From contig JAGFCA010000014.1 of assembly GCA_022394755.1 (NCBI GenBank), positions 30,170 through 94,169 on the forward strand: 64,000 nt of DNA, read 5' to 3'. Made by a program: the position numbers and the translations under genes. The notes below the pieces were generated by a model. That model had not been told where the DNA came from. It saw only the letters and a list, made by a program, of their open reading frames with translations, and ran no database searches. Position 1 is the stretch's first letter, and each line of letters begins with the position of its first letter. Below, piece by piece: positions 17,504-26,056 of this stretch. Source of the DNA: Candidatus Poribacteria bacterium. GTDB lineage: Bacteria; Poribacteria; WGA-4E; WGA-3G.

Positions 17504-17857
17504 CTAAGAACTATCTTCAGATTGAATGGGTGCATCTTGTTCAAGTTGCAAGATCCTCTGATCTAAAGACAGTTGTTGCTTTCCCATTCTGAGTAAATAC
17601 AACATAAAGACCAACCAGATAATCAGATATGCAGAAACAAGGAACATTAGCCTTCTTCGTTGTCCTTTTTCAAGTTCCCTAACAGTAAGTAAAACTGCTT
17701 TTTCTACAGTATTCTTTTCTTCAGGAGTTACTTTAATTTCAGAAATTGCATCATCTATGGCTTTATTTATTGTGTCTTTATCTAATATAGGCACTTGTAT
17801 TGTAGCCAACAAAAGACCTAAAACAATTACAGCACAGACAATAATTGTTATTCGCAT
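17504..17857 (-). CDS. CcmD-like small membrane protein (cytochrome c maturation)
   Basis: A 117-residue protein with two membrane segments: a signal-anchor-like helix at the N-terminus and a second helix near residues 75-95 followed by R-M-G-K-Q-Q-L-S-L-D-Q-R-I-L-Q-L-E. The second half matches CcmD-type proteins, which keep CcmE on the heme-export complex. The N-terminal half of about 65 residues is an extra periplasmic segment not found in ordinary CcmD. ATG 17857 has AGGAGA seven bases upstream and overlaps the stop of the CcmC-like gene (TGATG), so the two are coupled. It is the only other cytochrome maturation gene in the window. Confidence 0.68.
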   Translation of the reverse strand: MRITIIVCAVIVLGLLLATIQVPILDKDTINKAIDDAISEIKVTPEEKNTVEKAVLLTVRELEKGQRRRLMFLVSAYLIIWLVFMLYLLRMGKQQLSLDQRILQLEQDAPIQSEDSS

Positions 17858-18570
17858 CAAGATGTCTCCTCAAGGTATTTACGTCGAATTATATCATACC
17901 TTTCATTTGTCTTAGAAATCTTATATTGTAAAAAAAATAGTACGGCAAATAGAATTATAAAAGCTATTAAGACAAAGATCCAAGTATGTAATATAGTAGG
18001 TTCAACATCGACTTTTGCCCCACGTTTAGGATGTGATTTTTCTTCCCATAATTTCGTAGCAAAGTGAACAATCGGAACATCAAGGAATGCAATTATGCCG
18101 ATGACAGCAGAAAAAATTCTCTTTTTGTCATCCAGTAGTGCCGACCGAAGAATGAAATAACTAATATACATTAACCACAGTACAAGTGTACTCGTTAATC
18201 TTGCTTCCCAAGTCCACCATGTATTCCATGCATATTTTGCCCAAATAGGTCCTGAGAGGAGTACAATTGTACAAAAGACTAACCCAATTTCAGCAGCTGC
18301 TGCAGCGCGTAAATCGTAATCAGGCTTGCGTTTAATTAGATAAAGCAGACTAAAGATAAAGTTCACAAAAAATGCTACATAAAGAGTCATCGCCGCAGAA
18401 ACATGGAAGAAAAATATCTTCTGTACCTCCAGCATAGTCCTTTCAACTTCAGCATATCCAAAAATTAGACAGATTGATAAGAAAATAAGAATTGACGCAA
18501 TCGGGTATACGACGGAAGTTCTATATAGCCATTGACCAAGTTTACTTAGAGTAGAACTGATTGTTGTCAT
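17857..18570 (-). CDS. ccmC: CcmC/CcsA-type heme exporter or cytochrome c assembly protein
   Basis: A multi-helix inner-membrane protein carrying the tryptophan-rich motif W-N-T-W-W-T-W-E-A-R-L-T-S, the heme-handling signature of CcmC/CcsA proteins. It positions heme for transfer to CcmE in system I. Upstream of the motif the conserved F-F-H-V-S-A-A supplies the first histidine. ATG 18570 overlaps the stop of the upstream map gene in the standard ATGA arrangement; an ATG at 18582 would add four residues. With the CcmD-like gene it forms the end of an operon map-ccmC-ccmD; the remaining ccm genes are not in the window. Confidence 0.85.
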   Translation of the reverse strand: MTTISSTLSKLGQWLYRTSVVYPIASILIFLSICLIFGYAEVERTMLEVQKIFFFHVSAAMTLYVAFFVNFIFSLLYLIKRKPDYDLRAAAAAEIGLVFCTIVLLSGPIWAKYAWNTWWTWEARLTSTLVLWLMYISYFILRSALLDDKKRIFSAVIGIIAFLDVPIVHFATKLWEEKSHPKRGAKVDVEPTILHTWIFVLIAFIILFAVLFFLQYKISKTNERYDIIRRKYLEETS

Positions 18571-19355
18571 ACCTTTTCCCATATTCCACTCCCTGTAAGA
18601 ATTTCAGGTCCTTCAGGTAAGATAGCGACTGTATGTTCAAACAATGCAGATAACCTTCCATCTGTGGTAGCTATACTCCAACCATCCTCTAACATGTCTA
18701 CATCAGGATTACCTTGGTTTACCATGGCTTCAATGGCAAGAACCATCCCTGCTCTTAGACGTACCCCTCTTCCTGGAGTACCGGAAGTTGGCACTTGTGG
18801 TTCTTCATGTAAATTCCGTCCAATTCCATGTCCAGAAAAGTTCTGTATTACAGAATATCCTGCAGATTCAGCTACATTTTGAAGTTGAAATGACACATCC
18901 CCCATACGATTCCCAGGTTTTGCTTCTGAAATAGCAGCATATAATGATTCTTTTGTTACCTCAAGCAATTTCTGTGTTTCAGATGAGATATTTCCAACGG
19001 GGAATGTATATGCGTTATCACCGTGGAATCCATCTATACTCACAGCGGTATCCACACCGATGATATCGCCATCAACAAGTTCTTCACTCTTTTTTGGTAT
19101 TCCATGTATAACTTTGTTGTTTACAGAGACACAGATTGTAGCGGGATAGGGTTCATGTCCGGGAATAACATAGTTTAGGAATGAGGATGTAGCGTTTTGT
19201 TGCTCAATTGCTTTCCGGGATTCCATTTCTAATTCATAGGTAGTAATTCCGGGTTCAATAGCATCAGCAATTGCTTGTAGAACATTCGCGGCAGCTTGAC
19301 TACTTCGCTTCATTTTATCAATTTCCGAACGATTTTTAATTCTAATTTTTTGCAT
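18567..19355 (-). CDS. map: Type I methionine aminopeptidase
   Basis: A 262-residue cytosolic metalloprotease that removes the initiator methionine from new proteins. All five metal ligands of the pita-bread fold are visible: D102, D113, H176 (in S-G-H-G-I-G), E209 (in L-A-I-E) and E240 (in F-E-H-T). Length matches the family. No strong Shine-Dalgarno precedes the ATG, but the conserved I-K-x-x-S-E-I-D-K-M opening supports it. The neighbours, CcmC- and CcmD-like genes, are an unusual genomic partner; the coupling is by an ATGA overlap. Confidence 0.93.
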   Translation of the reverse strand: MQKIRIKNRSEIDKMKRSSQAAANVLQAIADAIEPGITTYELEMESRKAIEQQNATSSFLNYVIPGHEPYPATICVSVNNKVIHGIPKKSEELVDGDIIGVDTAVSIDGFHGDNAYTFPVGNISSETQKLLEVTKESLYAAISEAKPGNRMGDVSFQLQNVAESAGYSVIQNFSGHGIGRNLHEEPQVPTSGTPGRGVRLRAGMVLAIEAMVNQGNPDVDMLEDGWSIATTDGRLSALFEHTVAILPEGPEILTGSGIWEKV

Positions 19356-19439
19356 TTTTTATTATAAATTGGTATCTACAATTTTAGTAAATTCTCTACT
19401 AAAATTGTATGCCTGACCCCGTAACTGAATATCCTTTAA

Positions 19440-20861
19440 TCAAGCGATTTCTCCGATTAATGTATGTGCAGTAGTGGAATGTATCTTCACCTCAACAATA
19501 TCACCAATCTGTGTATCCTCTTTTGGAAACACAGTAGTTTTGAAGGTATCAGACTTACCATAATATTCTTCATCATTACGTCTACTTTTTCCTTCAACTA
19601 AAACGGAAACACTTGCCCCAATTGAAGCTGAGTTTATGTCTGCAGAAATCCCTTCTTGTAGGTCTATAATTTCATTAAGGCGTCTGGCTTTTTCCGATTC
19701 ACTAACATCGTCGGATAGCATTTTATTGGCTAATGTTCCTTCGCGATCAGAATATTTGAACATAAATGCAGTATCAAACCGTACCTCTTCCATGAGTTGA
19801 TAAGTCTGTCTGAAGTCTTCCTCAGTTTCACCACAAAATCCTACTATCACATCAGTAGAAAGTGCAATCTGGGGTACCCTTTCGCGTAGTTTATAGACAA
19901 TATCACGATACTGTTCAACAGTGTAGGTACGACGCATATTCTCCAAGACACGTGTAGATCCTGATTGCAATGGAAGATGTAACTGTTTACAAACCTGAGG
20001 ACAGTTTTCCAATGCATCTATCATCGAATCAGTAGCATTTGCTGGGTGTGGTGATGTAAACCTTACACGTTGGACACCATCTACTTCTGCGACACGCCAT
20101 AACAGTTCTCCGAAATCGTGCTTGTTATCATTATATGAATTTACTGTTTGCCCGAGTAATACAATCTCTTTAAACCCTTCATCTACAAGTCTTTTCACAT
20201 CATCTGTAAGTATATCTAATGGAATACTTCTTTCTCGACCTCTTACAAAAGGTACAATACAGAAGGTACACATTTTATCGCACCCACGTTGGATAGTTAA
20301 CCATGCTCTAATTCCTTCCTTTCGAATAGGAGCAATGTCAGCATAGTCTTCGTTCTTATCTAACTGTAAACTTAGGAACGGATCACCGGTAGTAACAGCA
20401 TTTATAGCCATTGGTAGATCTCGGTAACCATCAGGTCCCATGACAAGATCAACATAAGGAGCAGCTTCTAAAAGTTTATCTCGAAGATGTTGTGCCATAC
20501 ATCCACAGACCCCAATGATAAGGTCTTCATTACGTCGTTTTCGATGATTTAGATGGACTAAACGATTAATTACCTTAGTTTCGGCATTTTCTCTAATAGC
20601 ACAAGTATTCAGTAAGATGACATCTGCATTATCAATATTGTTAACCGTTCTGTGTCCTGCTTGTGATAAAATCCCAGACATAAGTTCAGTATCACTGACA
20701 TTCATCTGACATCCATAGGTCTCAATATAAACATTTCGTGCGGATTGTTCATCATCAATTGATGTATTGTTTTTTGGCTTTGTATTCTTATACATCAACT
20801 TATCGTTGGGTAAAGAGGGGGATTGAGGTGTGTATATGGGTAAAGGTGATCTGTTTTTCAT
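19440..20861 (-). CDS. miaB: tRNA-2-methylthio-N6-dimethylallyladenosine synthase MiaB
   Basis: A 473-residue radical SAM methylthiotransferase that modifies A37 of tRNAs reading UNN codons. The N-terminal UPF0004 domain has cluster cysteines C51, C87 and C121, the radical-SAM motif is C194-x-x-x-C198-x-x-C201, and a TRAM domain closes the protein (V-E-G-K-S-R-R onward). Residues 1-43 are a poorly conserved extension; the family usually begins close to V-Y-I-E-T-Y-G-C, so a later start (for example M23) cannot be excluded. The PmoA-like gene lies upstream with a gap of about 30 bases. Confidence 0.93.
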   Translation of the reverse strand: MKNRSPLPIYTPQSPSLPNDKLMYKNTKPKNNTSIDDEQSARNVYIETYGCQMNVSDTELMSGILSQAGHRTVNNIDNADVILLNTCAIRENAETKVINRLVHLNHRKRRNEDLIIGVCGCMAQHLRDKLLEAAPYVDLVMGPDGYRDLPMAINAVTTGDPFLSLQLDKNEDYADIAPIRKEGIRAWLTIQRGCDKMCTFCIVPFVRGRERSIPLDILTDDVKRLVDEGFKEIVLLGQTVNSYNDNKHDFGELLWRVAEVDGVQRVRFTSPHPANATDSMIDALENCPQVCKQLHLPLQSGSTRVLENMRRTYTVEQYRDIVYKLRERVPQIALSTDVIVGFCGETEEDFRQTYQLMEEVRFDTAFMFKYSDREGTLANKMLSDDVSESEKARRLNEIIDLQEGISADINSASIGASVSVLVEGKSRRNDEEYYGKSDTFKTTVFPKEDTQIGDIVEVKIHSTTAHTLIGEIA

Positions 20862-20891
20862 GAATTTGAGAACGGCTATCCGATAAATGTA

Positions 20892-21695
20892 TTATTCTGT
20901 TTTGTTATTATATTGTTTATAATGCTCTTGTACATCAAAGGTAAATAAGTCTCCAAGATAAACTAAAAGACGAAATTTAAACTCCTGAATTTCGTCTGGA
21001 TTGAGAGTCAAAGGTGAGTATTGAGCAGATATATATCCACGTTGTGTATCAAGAGAATAAAAAATTGTTTTACCATTAGAGGAGTCAGGAATAATAGCAC
21101 ACCCAACAGCAGTATCATTAGTAATACCACTAAATGCACCCCATTCTGCCTCTTTTCCGTTTACTTCAGCTTCTCCAATTCTCCCCTCAGAATCGACAGA
21201 TTTTCTGTGTTCCATTTCTACTGCATTGTAATTCAGACCCAGTCCATTATCAAATGAAAGTGTCTCTGAATCGGTGGATATTTCAAAAGAGAGATCTATA
21301 ATCCGAACATCATCTTGGAGGGGATAAATATTGATATTACTTGTCTGAAATAGATTTACTTCCTTGGCTTGCCAAACGATTGTGTCTGTAAACTCCAGAA
21401 TATCCTTTACATTGGATAAATCGGTATGTGTTCTATCAATTGATGAGGTGAATTTGGTGAATTCCACAAGGTTTTTGTTAACATCCAAAACTGTTCCCAA
21501 TGAAAAACAGAGCCCTGAAGAATATTTCTGCTCCGAATCTTCAACCTTATGGGTCATCAACTCCCCGTTTGATGCATATACAGGATGAAAGTACGGATAA
21601 AATAGAGAGTCACCATAGTTATAGGTGAATACAGATACCCCTTGGTCTGTGATAGAAACTGTGCTTTCAGGATCTATGTCCAACATAAATTCCAT
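20892..21695 (-). CDS. PmoA-like (DUF6807) family protein
   Basis: A 267-residue, probably cytosolic, beta-rich protein. The F-Y-P-Y-F-H-P-V-Y sequence around residue 35 and the following G-L-C-F-S-L-G segment resemble the DUF6807 (PmoA) family, where R-P-Y-F-x-P-V and a histidine-rich H-H-R-x-x-x-x-G-x-G segment are typical; the histidine-rich part is not conserved here, so this is a divergent member. These proteins often accompany Gfo/Idh/MocA and sugar-utilisation genes and may act on carbohydrate-like substrates. Function is unknown. A 565-base repeat starts about 50 bases upstream of its start codon. Confidence 0.5.
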   Translation of the reverse strand: MEFMLDIDPESTVSITDQGVSVFTYNYGDSLFYPYFHPVYASNGELMTHKVEDSEQKYSSGLCFSLGTVLDVNKNLVEFTKFTSSIDRTHTDLSNVKDILEFTDTIVWQAKEVNLFQTSNINIYPLQDDVRIIDLSFEISTDSETLSFDNGLGLNYNAVEMEHRKSVDSEGRIGEAEVNGKEAEWGAFSGITNDTAVGCAIIPDSSNGKTIFYSLDTQRGYISAQYSPLTLNPDEIQEFKFRLLVYLGDLFTFDVQEHYKQYNNKTE

Positions 21696-21745
21696 GTGCT
21701 ATATTATACCATGCATAGCTTGTTTTTGCAAACTCTGCGGGTGTA

Positions 21746-22310
21746 GTGGGGATGTAAAGTTTTTGAAATAAATATCGTATCTTCCATGTGTAAATTTTAT
21801 AGATTTTAGTTATTGGTTTTCAGTATACATTTACAGTAGTATTAAATGTAAGCTATTACATTATTGAGATGATTTTATCGCTTTTTCTAACTTAGAACAT
21901 TTTATTAGATGTGTGAGAAAATGTTACACTTTTCCTACAAAGTGTAGGAATGTCTCTTGTTATTACACTGGCTTTCCTATTAGTCCCTGTCTGGGTTTGT
22001 AACGAATTAAACCTTTAATTTTAAAATTTGAAAAAAGTAACAATTTTGTAGTTTTCCTTGATGAGAGATGATTCTGTTTTTACGATTATTATTCTCATAA
22101 CATAATATTTATCGACAGATTCACTCCTGAAAAATCAGATTATTGGATTAGATTATAATACACTTTAATTTGCTACTATGTATTATAATAGACCTCTATA
22201 TGTTATTGTAACGTTTATTTATTATTATTATGCCAATGTATATTTATCTATATGATATTAGTTGCTTTGTCATTTATTTTCTTCAATTTATTTTTATATA
22301 TTATGCATTA
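21746..22310. repeat. Long noncoding repeat, copy 1
   Basis: The stretch matches 39569-40132 at high identity over about 415 bases, then both copies diverge for about 60 bases and re-align for about 90 bases (22221-22310 with 40048-40132). A hairpin, TCCTACA (21933-21939) with TGTAGGA (21943-21949) and loop AAG, sits in the middle; ACACTTT and AAAGTGT overlap it as an alternative stem. No protein frame is conserved. It lies directly upstream of the minus-strand PmoA-like gene, as copy 2 does for a lipoprotein gene. It also covers most of the gap up to the hydrolase gene at 22598. Just after the repeat, near 22345, is a degenerate GCCCC-type hairpin. Confidence 0.75.
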
Positions 22311-22597
22311 CGAATATCGTATTGATAGGAATTTCACATTTCGCACCGCTGGGGCTATAGATGAAAGCTAATGTGTTAGTCCAACAAATGTTTCCTTATT
22401 GGCAATTTGCGTAAGTCCTGAACTAACAACTAATACTAATATAAGAAATTCGATACACGAAGAAAACGGAAATATTTAGTAACAAAAAGTCTACATACCG
22501 TAATACTAACTCCACTTGTTATCTATGAAGATATTGTATATAATTATTTTTTGTTTGATAATCATAGAAATTCGTTATTATTTTGAGAGGAGAAAAA

Positions 22598-23296
22598 ATG
22601 AAACCAAAAATCGGTATTCCAATTGTAGATAAGGATGGTAGTCATAATTTTAAAAACTATGTGAATACACTGGAGGAATTCAGTGGAGAGGTAGTATTAT
22701 TAATTCGGGATGAACAGTCAAATGATGATCATATTGACGGAATTCACGGACTCTTGTTGCCTGGAGGGGGAGATATAGATCCTAAGTTCTATTCGGAAAA
22801 AATGGATCCAAGAACAAAATATGTTAATATAGACCGAGATAAATTGGAAATTGACTTGTATCATAAAGCAATAGCTAAGGATATCCCTGTATTCGGTATA
22901 TGTCGTGGAATTCAAGTTATGAATGTAGCAACAGGAGGTAGTCTACACCAACATATTGACGAACATTCAAAGAGAAGAGACGGAACTGATTCAGAACATC
23001 CAATAAATATCGAATTAGATAAAAATAATTTAATTGGTGAAATAATAGAAATGGAGAAGGATGGTGTTAATTCTGCACACCATCAATCATTGAATAAGCT
23101 TGGAAAAGGTTTTGTTGTGACAGCATTGTGTCCCATTGATGATACTATTGAGGCTATAGAGGATCCCAGTAAGAGGTTTGTGGTTGGGGTGCAATATCAT
23201 CCCGAAAGGATGATTACTTCAGGGGAATTTAAGGAGCACAGACGGAAACTATTTGAAGCATTTATAGAAGCGGCAATTGAATATAATAACAGGTAA
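22598..23296 (+). CDS. Gamma-glutamyl-gamma-aminobutyrate hydrolase-like (peptidase C26)
   Basis: A class I glutamine amidotransferase-fold hydrolase of 232 residues. The triad is complete: C102 in G-I-C-R-G, H201 and E203 in Y-H-P-E. The oxyanion segment L-L-P-G-G-G-D-I-D-P is typical of PuuD, which cleaves gamma-glutamyl-GABA in putrescine breakdown; related members cleave other gamma-glutamyl conjugates. ATG 22598 follows GAGAGGAGAA and is preferred over TTG 22583. No other polyamine genes are adjacent, so the exact substrate is open. It is convergent with the PorV-like gene, nine bases apart. Confidence 0.85.
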   Translation: MKPKIGIPIVDKDGSHNFKNYVNTLEEFSGEVVLLIRDEQSNDDHIDGIHGLLLPGGGDIDPKFYSEKMDPRTKYVNIDRDKLEIDLYHKAIAKDIPVFGICRGIQVMNVATGGSLHQHIDEHSKRRDGTDSEHPINIELDKNNLIGEIIEMEKDGVNSAHHQSLNKLGKGFVVTALCPIDDTIEAIEDPSKRFVVGVQYHPERMITSGEFKEHRRKLFEAFIEAAIEYNNR

Positions 23297-23305
23297 ATCT
23301 ATACA

Positions 23306-24235
23306 TTAAAAAGTTGCAATCAGTGAAAATCGGTGAGTTAATCCCAGAACTCCAAAAGGAATAAGTGCATAATCAACTTGGAATCGTTTTAGAGTTAATC
23401 CGAATCCACTGCGTAGACCAGATAAAGGACCTAAATCATTTCCCCCAAAAGTATATTTATATCCGGTTCTGAGTTGTAATACATTAGCAATATTATATGC
23501 AATTCCAGTCCCCACTGCATTATCATTATCTGTTGGACGAATGAAGTCCATAGATAAAACACATGTGTCATCCCATAATGTATATGCTGTACCTAATCTG
23601 AGAGTAAAGGGTAATTCAAATGCATCTTCAACATATTTAACACGAGGTCCAACGTTTTGAGCGTTGAAACCTATAGAAATGGGAGTTCGAGTGAATGTAT
23701 ATAATCCCCCGAAGTCAAATGCTATACCGCTCCCATTCTCATCAGCGATCTGTTCTCGTAGGTATTTTGCATTCACCCCGAATGAAATTCTATTTATTTT
23801 CCGAGCATAAGATATCGACATTGCTAAATCGTACGGTCGAAAAACAGTAGTTTCATTCCCATCCTGATCTCTTCCTTGTAATTCACCAAATGATAAGAAA
23901 TTAGCACTAACACCTACGATGTCATCATCGCTAAACGGAAATGCAAAACCTACAAACTCATGGTTGATTCCTGCAAACCATTCATTATGCATTAATGCGA
24001 GCCCTGGTCTTTGTAGTCTTACAAGGCCAGCTGGATTCCAAAAGGAAGCATAAATATCATCAGTAGCAGCCACCTGAGATTCTCCCATCCCCATACCTTT
24101 TGCGCCGACACCGATTTTCAGGAAAGTCATAGCACGTGTACCTGCATTTTCGTGTATATCGGTATTGTCAGCAGAAGCAGTTATACCTATGAATGTATAG
24201 GTCAGGATGAGGATAACGGTAAGAATTCGGTACAT
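23306..24235 (-). CDS. PorV/PorQ-like outer-membrane beta-barrel protein
   Basis: An exported protein with a signal peptide (M-Y-R-I-L-T-V-I-L-I-L-T-Y-T-F to about S-A) and a barrel-type body rich in alternating hydrophobic strands. The region G-V-G-A-K-G-M-G-M-G-E-S-Q-V-A, then D-D-I-Y-A-S-F-W-N-P-A-G-L is the signature of PorV/UPF0164 proteins, which act in type IX secretion or as generic outer-membrane proteins. The aromatic C-terminal S-L-I-A-T-F is typical of barrel proteins. ATG 24235 gives a clean signal peptide and has GGAG upstream; an ATG at 24262 would place nine odd residues ahead. Other type IX components were not seen in the window. Confidence 0.8.
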   Translation of the reverse strand: MYRILTVILILTYTFIGITASADNTDIHENAGTRAMTFLKIGVGAKGMGMGESQVAATDDIYASFWNPAGLVRLQRPGLALMHNEWFAGINHEFVGFAFPFSDDDIVGVSANFLSFGELQGRDQDGNETTVFRPYDLAMSISYARKINRISFGVNAKYLREQIADENGSGIAFDFGGLYTFTRTPISIGFNAQNVGPRVKYVEDAFELPFTLRLGTAYTLWDDTCVLSMDFIRPTDNDNAVGTGIAYNIANVLQLRTGYKYTFGGNDLGPLSGLRSGFGLTLKRFQVDYALIPFGVLGLTHRFSLIATF

Positions 24236-24340
24236 ATAATAATGAACTCCAATTAACAACATTTAAATGTTAATACTAAGCTTTCTATAGTCATTGTTTA
24301 ATTTGATGTTGAATAGTCTATCTTTCTTCAACAAATGTTT

Positions 24341-24441
24341 AATTAAACGTGAGTATGATAAATCTAATTTTATTAATTATGTGTGGTTAGGAAATCGCAT
24401 ATTGATTGTTTGTAGATGTAATATTCTTGGAAATATGAAGA
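24341..24441. repeat. Short dispersed repeat, copy A, in an otherwise empty 330-base gap
   Basis: The sequence from ATTAAACGTGAGT through a TAATTTTATTAAT core to TTAGGAAATCGCA recurs with small changes at 28503-28603 (there TTAGGAAGCCGCA). Both end with a related ATATTCTTG segment. The short open frames that overlap it appear non-coding. The remainder of 24236-24567 shows nothing recognisable. Confidence 0.6.
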
Positions 24442-24567
24442 CTATTTCTATAACATCAACTCATGTTAATATATCACATTTATTGGTGTTAGTCAACCTA
24501 CAGGAACCCGTTATGTATAGGTCATGTCTATTGAAAAATGATGTCTTTTGTGTTATTCTAATGTTAA

Positions 24568-25623
24568 ATGATGACGAATTTACAACCTAAATCTCATAAG
24601 ATAGTCATACTTGCCGAAGGCTCATTTGGTGTACTTGAATCCAAGACTGCTACTGTATTGGTTCGTTATCTTCCTGATAATATTGTTGGAGTAATCGACA
24701 GTACTAACGCTGGTAAAGATGTCAGTGAGGTAATAGAAATAGGTAAAGGTATACCGATCCTTAGAAGCTTATCTGATGCTATAGAATTCCGACCAACAAT
24801 GTTGGCAATCGGTATTGCCCCGCCAGGTGGTGAATTACCAGATGAATGGCGTTCAATTATATGTGATGCAATTCAATCAGGATTACATGTGATGAGTGGT
24901 CTTCACCATTTTTTGAGTGAAGATGTAGAATTAATGGAAATGGCAGAAAAACATAATGTCATCTTATGGGATGTTCGTAAGCCGCCAGATGTTTTACCAA
25001 TTGCAACCTGTAAGGCTGCGGATGTAGATAGCACAGTAATACTTACAGTGGGTTCTGATTGCCGTGTAGGGAAAATGTTATCAGGCATAGAAATTACAAA
25101 GGAAGCACGAACACGTGGAATCAATGCGGAATTTTGTCCTACAGGGCAGAATGGAATCATGGTATGGGGTTGGGGTATTGCCATTGACGCAGTTGTCTCA
25201 GATTTCACTGCTGGTGCATCTGAAGAGATAGTGCTTGAAGGTGCTAAGTGGCACGATTTACTAATTGTTGAAGGACAAGGGTCATTGGTACATCCAGGAT
25301 ACTCAGGTGTTACCTTAAGCTTACTACATGGGAGTATGCCAGATGCTATGATTTTCTGTCATCAACCTTCAAGAGAAATAGTTGCTCGCTATTCAGTTCC
25401 GTTACCACACATAACAGAAATGATTTCTCACTATGAGTTGTTAACTGCTCCGATTAAACCTGCCAAGGTAATTGGGATAGCTTTAAATTGTTATGATCTA
25501 TCAGAAGCAGAAGCAGAAGAAGCAATTTACTCTGTAGAAAGGGAAACTGGACTCCCTGCGACTGATGTTGTTCGTTTTGGCGCAGAGAAATTAGTCGACG
25601 CCATACAACAATATCTTCGCTAA
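24568..25623 (+). CDS. DUF1611 family protein, DgcN-like N-acetyltransferase
   Basis: A 351-residue cytosolic protein. An N-terminal alpha/beta domain (about residues 10-140) is followed by a P-loop-like domain starting V-G-S-D-C-R-V-G-K-M at about residue 167; this two-part layout and the H-P-G-Y-S-G-V-T-L-S-L-L-H-G segment are characteristic of DUF1611. Members include DgcN, a D-glutamate N-acetyltransferase. Two adjacent ATGs (24568, 24571) are possible starts and neither has a clear Shine-Dalgarno. The D-threonine-aldolase-like gene on the opposite strand (26057-27181) is also D-amino-acid related, which supports a D-amino-acid role, though the two are not co-transcribed. Confidence 0.8.
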   Translation: MMTNLQPKSHKIVILAEGSFGVLESKTATVLVRYLPDNIVGVIDSTNAGKDVSEVIEIGKGIPILRSLSDAIEFRPTMLAIGIAPPGGELPDEWRSIICDAIQSGLHVMSGLHHFLSEDVELMEMAEKHNVILWDVRKPPDVLPIATCKAADVDSTVILTVGSDCRVGKMLSGIEITKEARTRGINAEFCPTGQNGIMVWGWGIAIDAVVSDFTAGASEEIVLEGAKWHDLLIVEGQGSLVHPGYSGVTLSLLHGSMPDAMIFCHQPSREIVARYSVPLPHITEMISHYELLTAPIKPAKVIGIALNCYDLSEAEAEEAIYSVERETGLPATDVVRFGAEKLVDAIQQYLR

Positions 25624-26056
25624 ATATCTGAGTGTTTGTTAGATGATGCCATCGGATACAAAGCGAATGTTGAGTGATTCCCCGGATATATCAATAAATG
25701 TAGAAGTTCAATGATCACGCACCCTGAAACATTTTCAATGGAACCATTCATCCAACTTTTATTAGTAGAGCGTATCTCATAAATCAAATATTTGGAAGAT
25801 TCTTGGATCTTTCCATGCATTATATATTGATACAACTGCGGGGAAACCCCATCCCTACGAAAAAGGAGTTTACTAAAAACGCACGATTCGTATTTATGAG
25901 ATACGTTGTAGTTATATTGGGTGGAATCTACATGGAATTAGCAAAGATGAATCAACATTAAGCAGAATCAGATGAACAATTATCTGAACATAAGCATAAA
26001 GATACTATATAAAAGAAATAAAAAGTGAGTTTGAGTTACCCGATTACAGTTCCATA
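25624..26056. other. Intergenic, with a fragment of the tandem repeat family
   Basis: About 430 bases between convergent genes. The stretch 25652-25688 (a GATACAAA...AATGTTGAGTGATTC pattern) is clearly related to the unit tandemly repeated at 36497-36920. A small GGGGAAACCCC hairpin lies near 25840. A 71-codon minus-strand frame has no recognisable content and is taken as non-coding. Confidence 0.5.

Noticed and set aside
24294..24590. 98-codon open frame before the DUF1611 gene
   Set aside because: It covers the dispersed repeat and overlaps the next gene's start; composition is that of intergenic AT-rich DNA.
25620..25835. 71-codon minus-strand open frame
   Set aside because: It overlaps the end of the DUF1611 gene and a repeat fragment; no start signal or protein motif.
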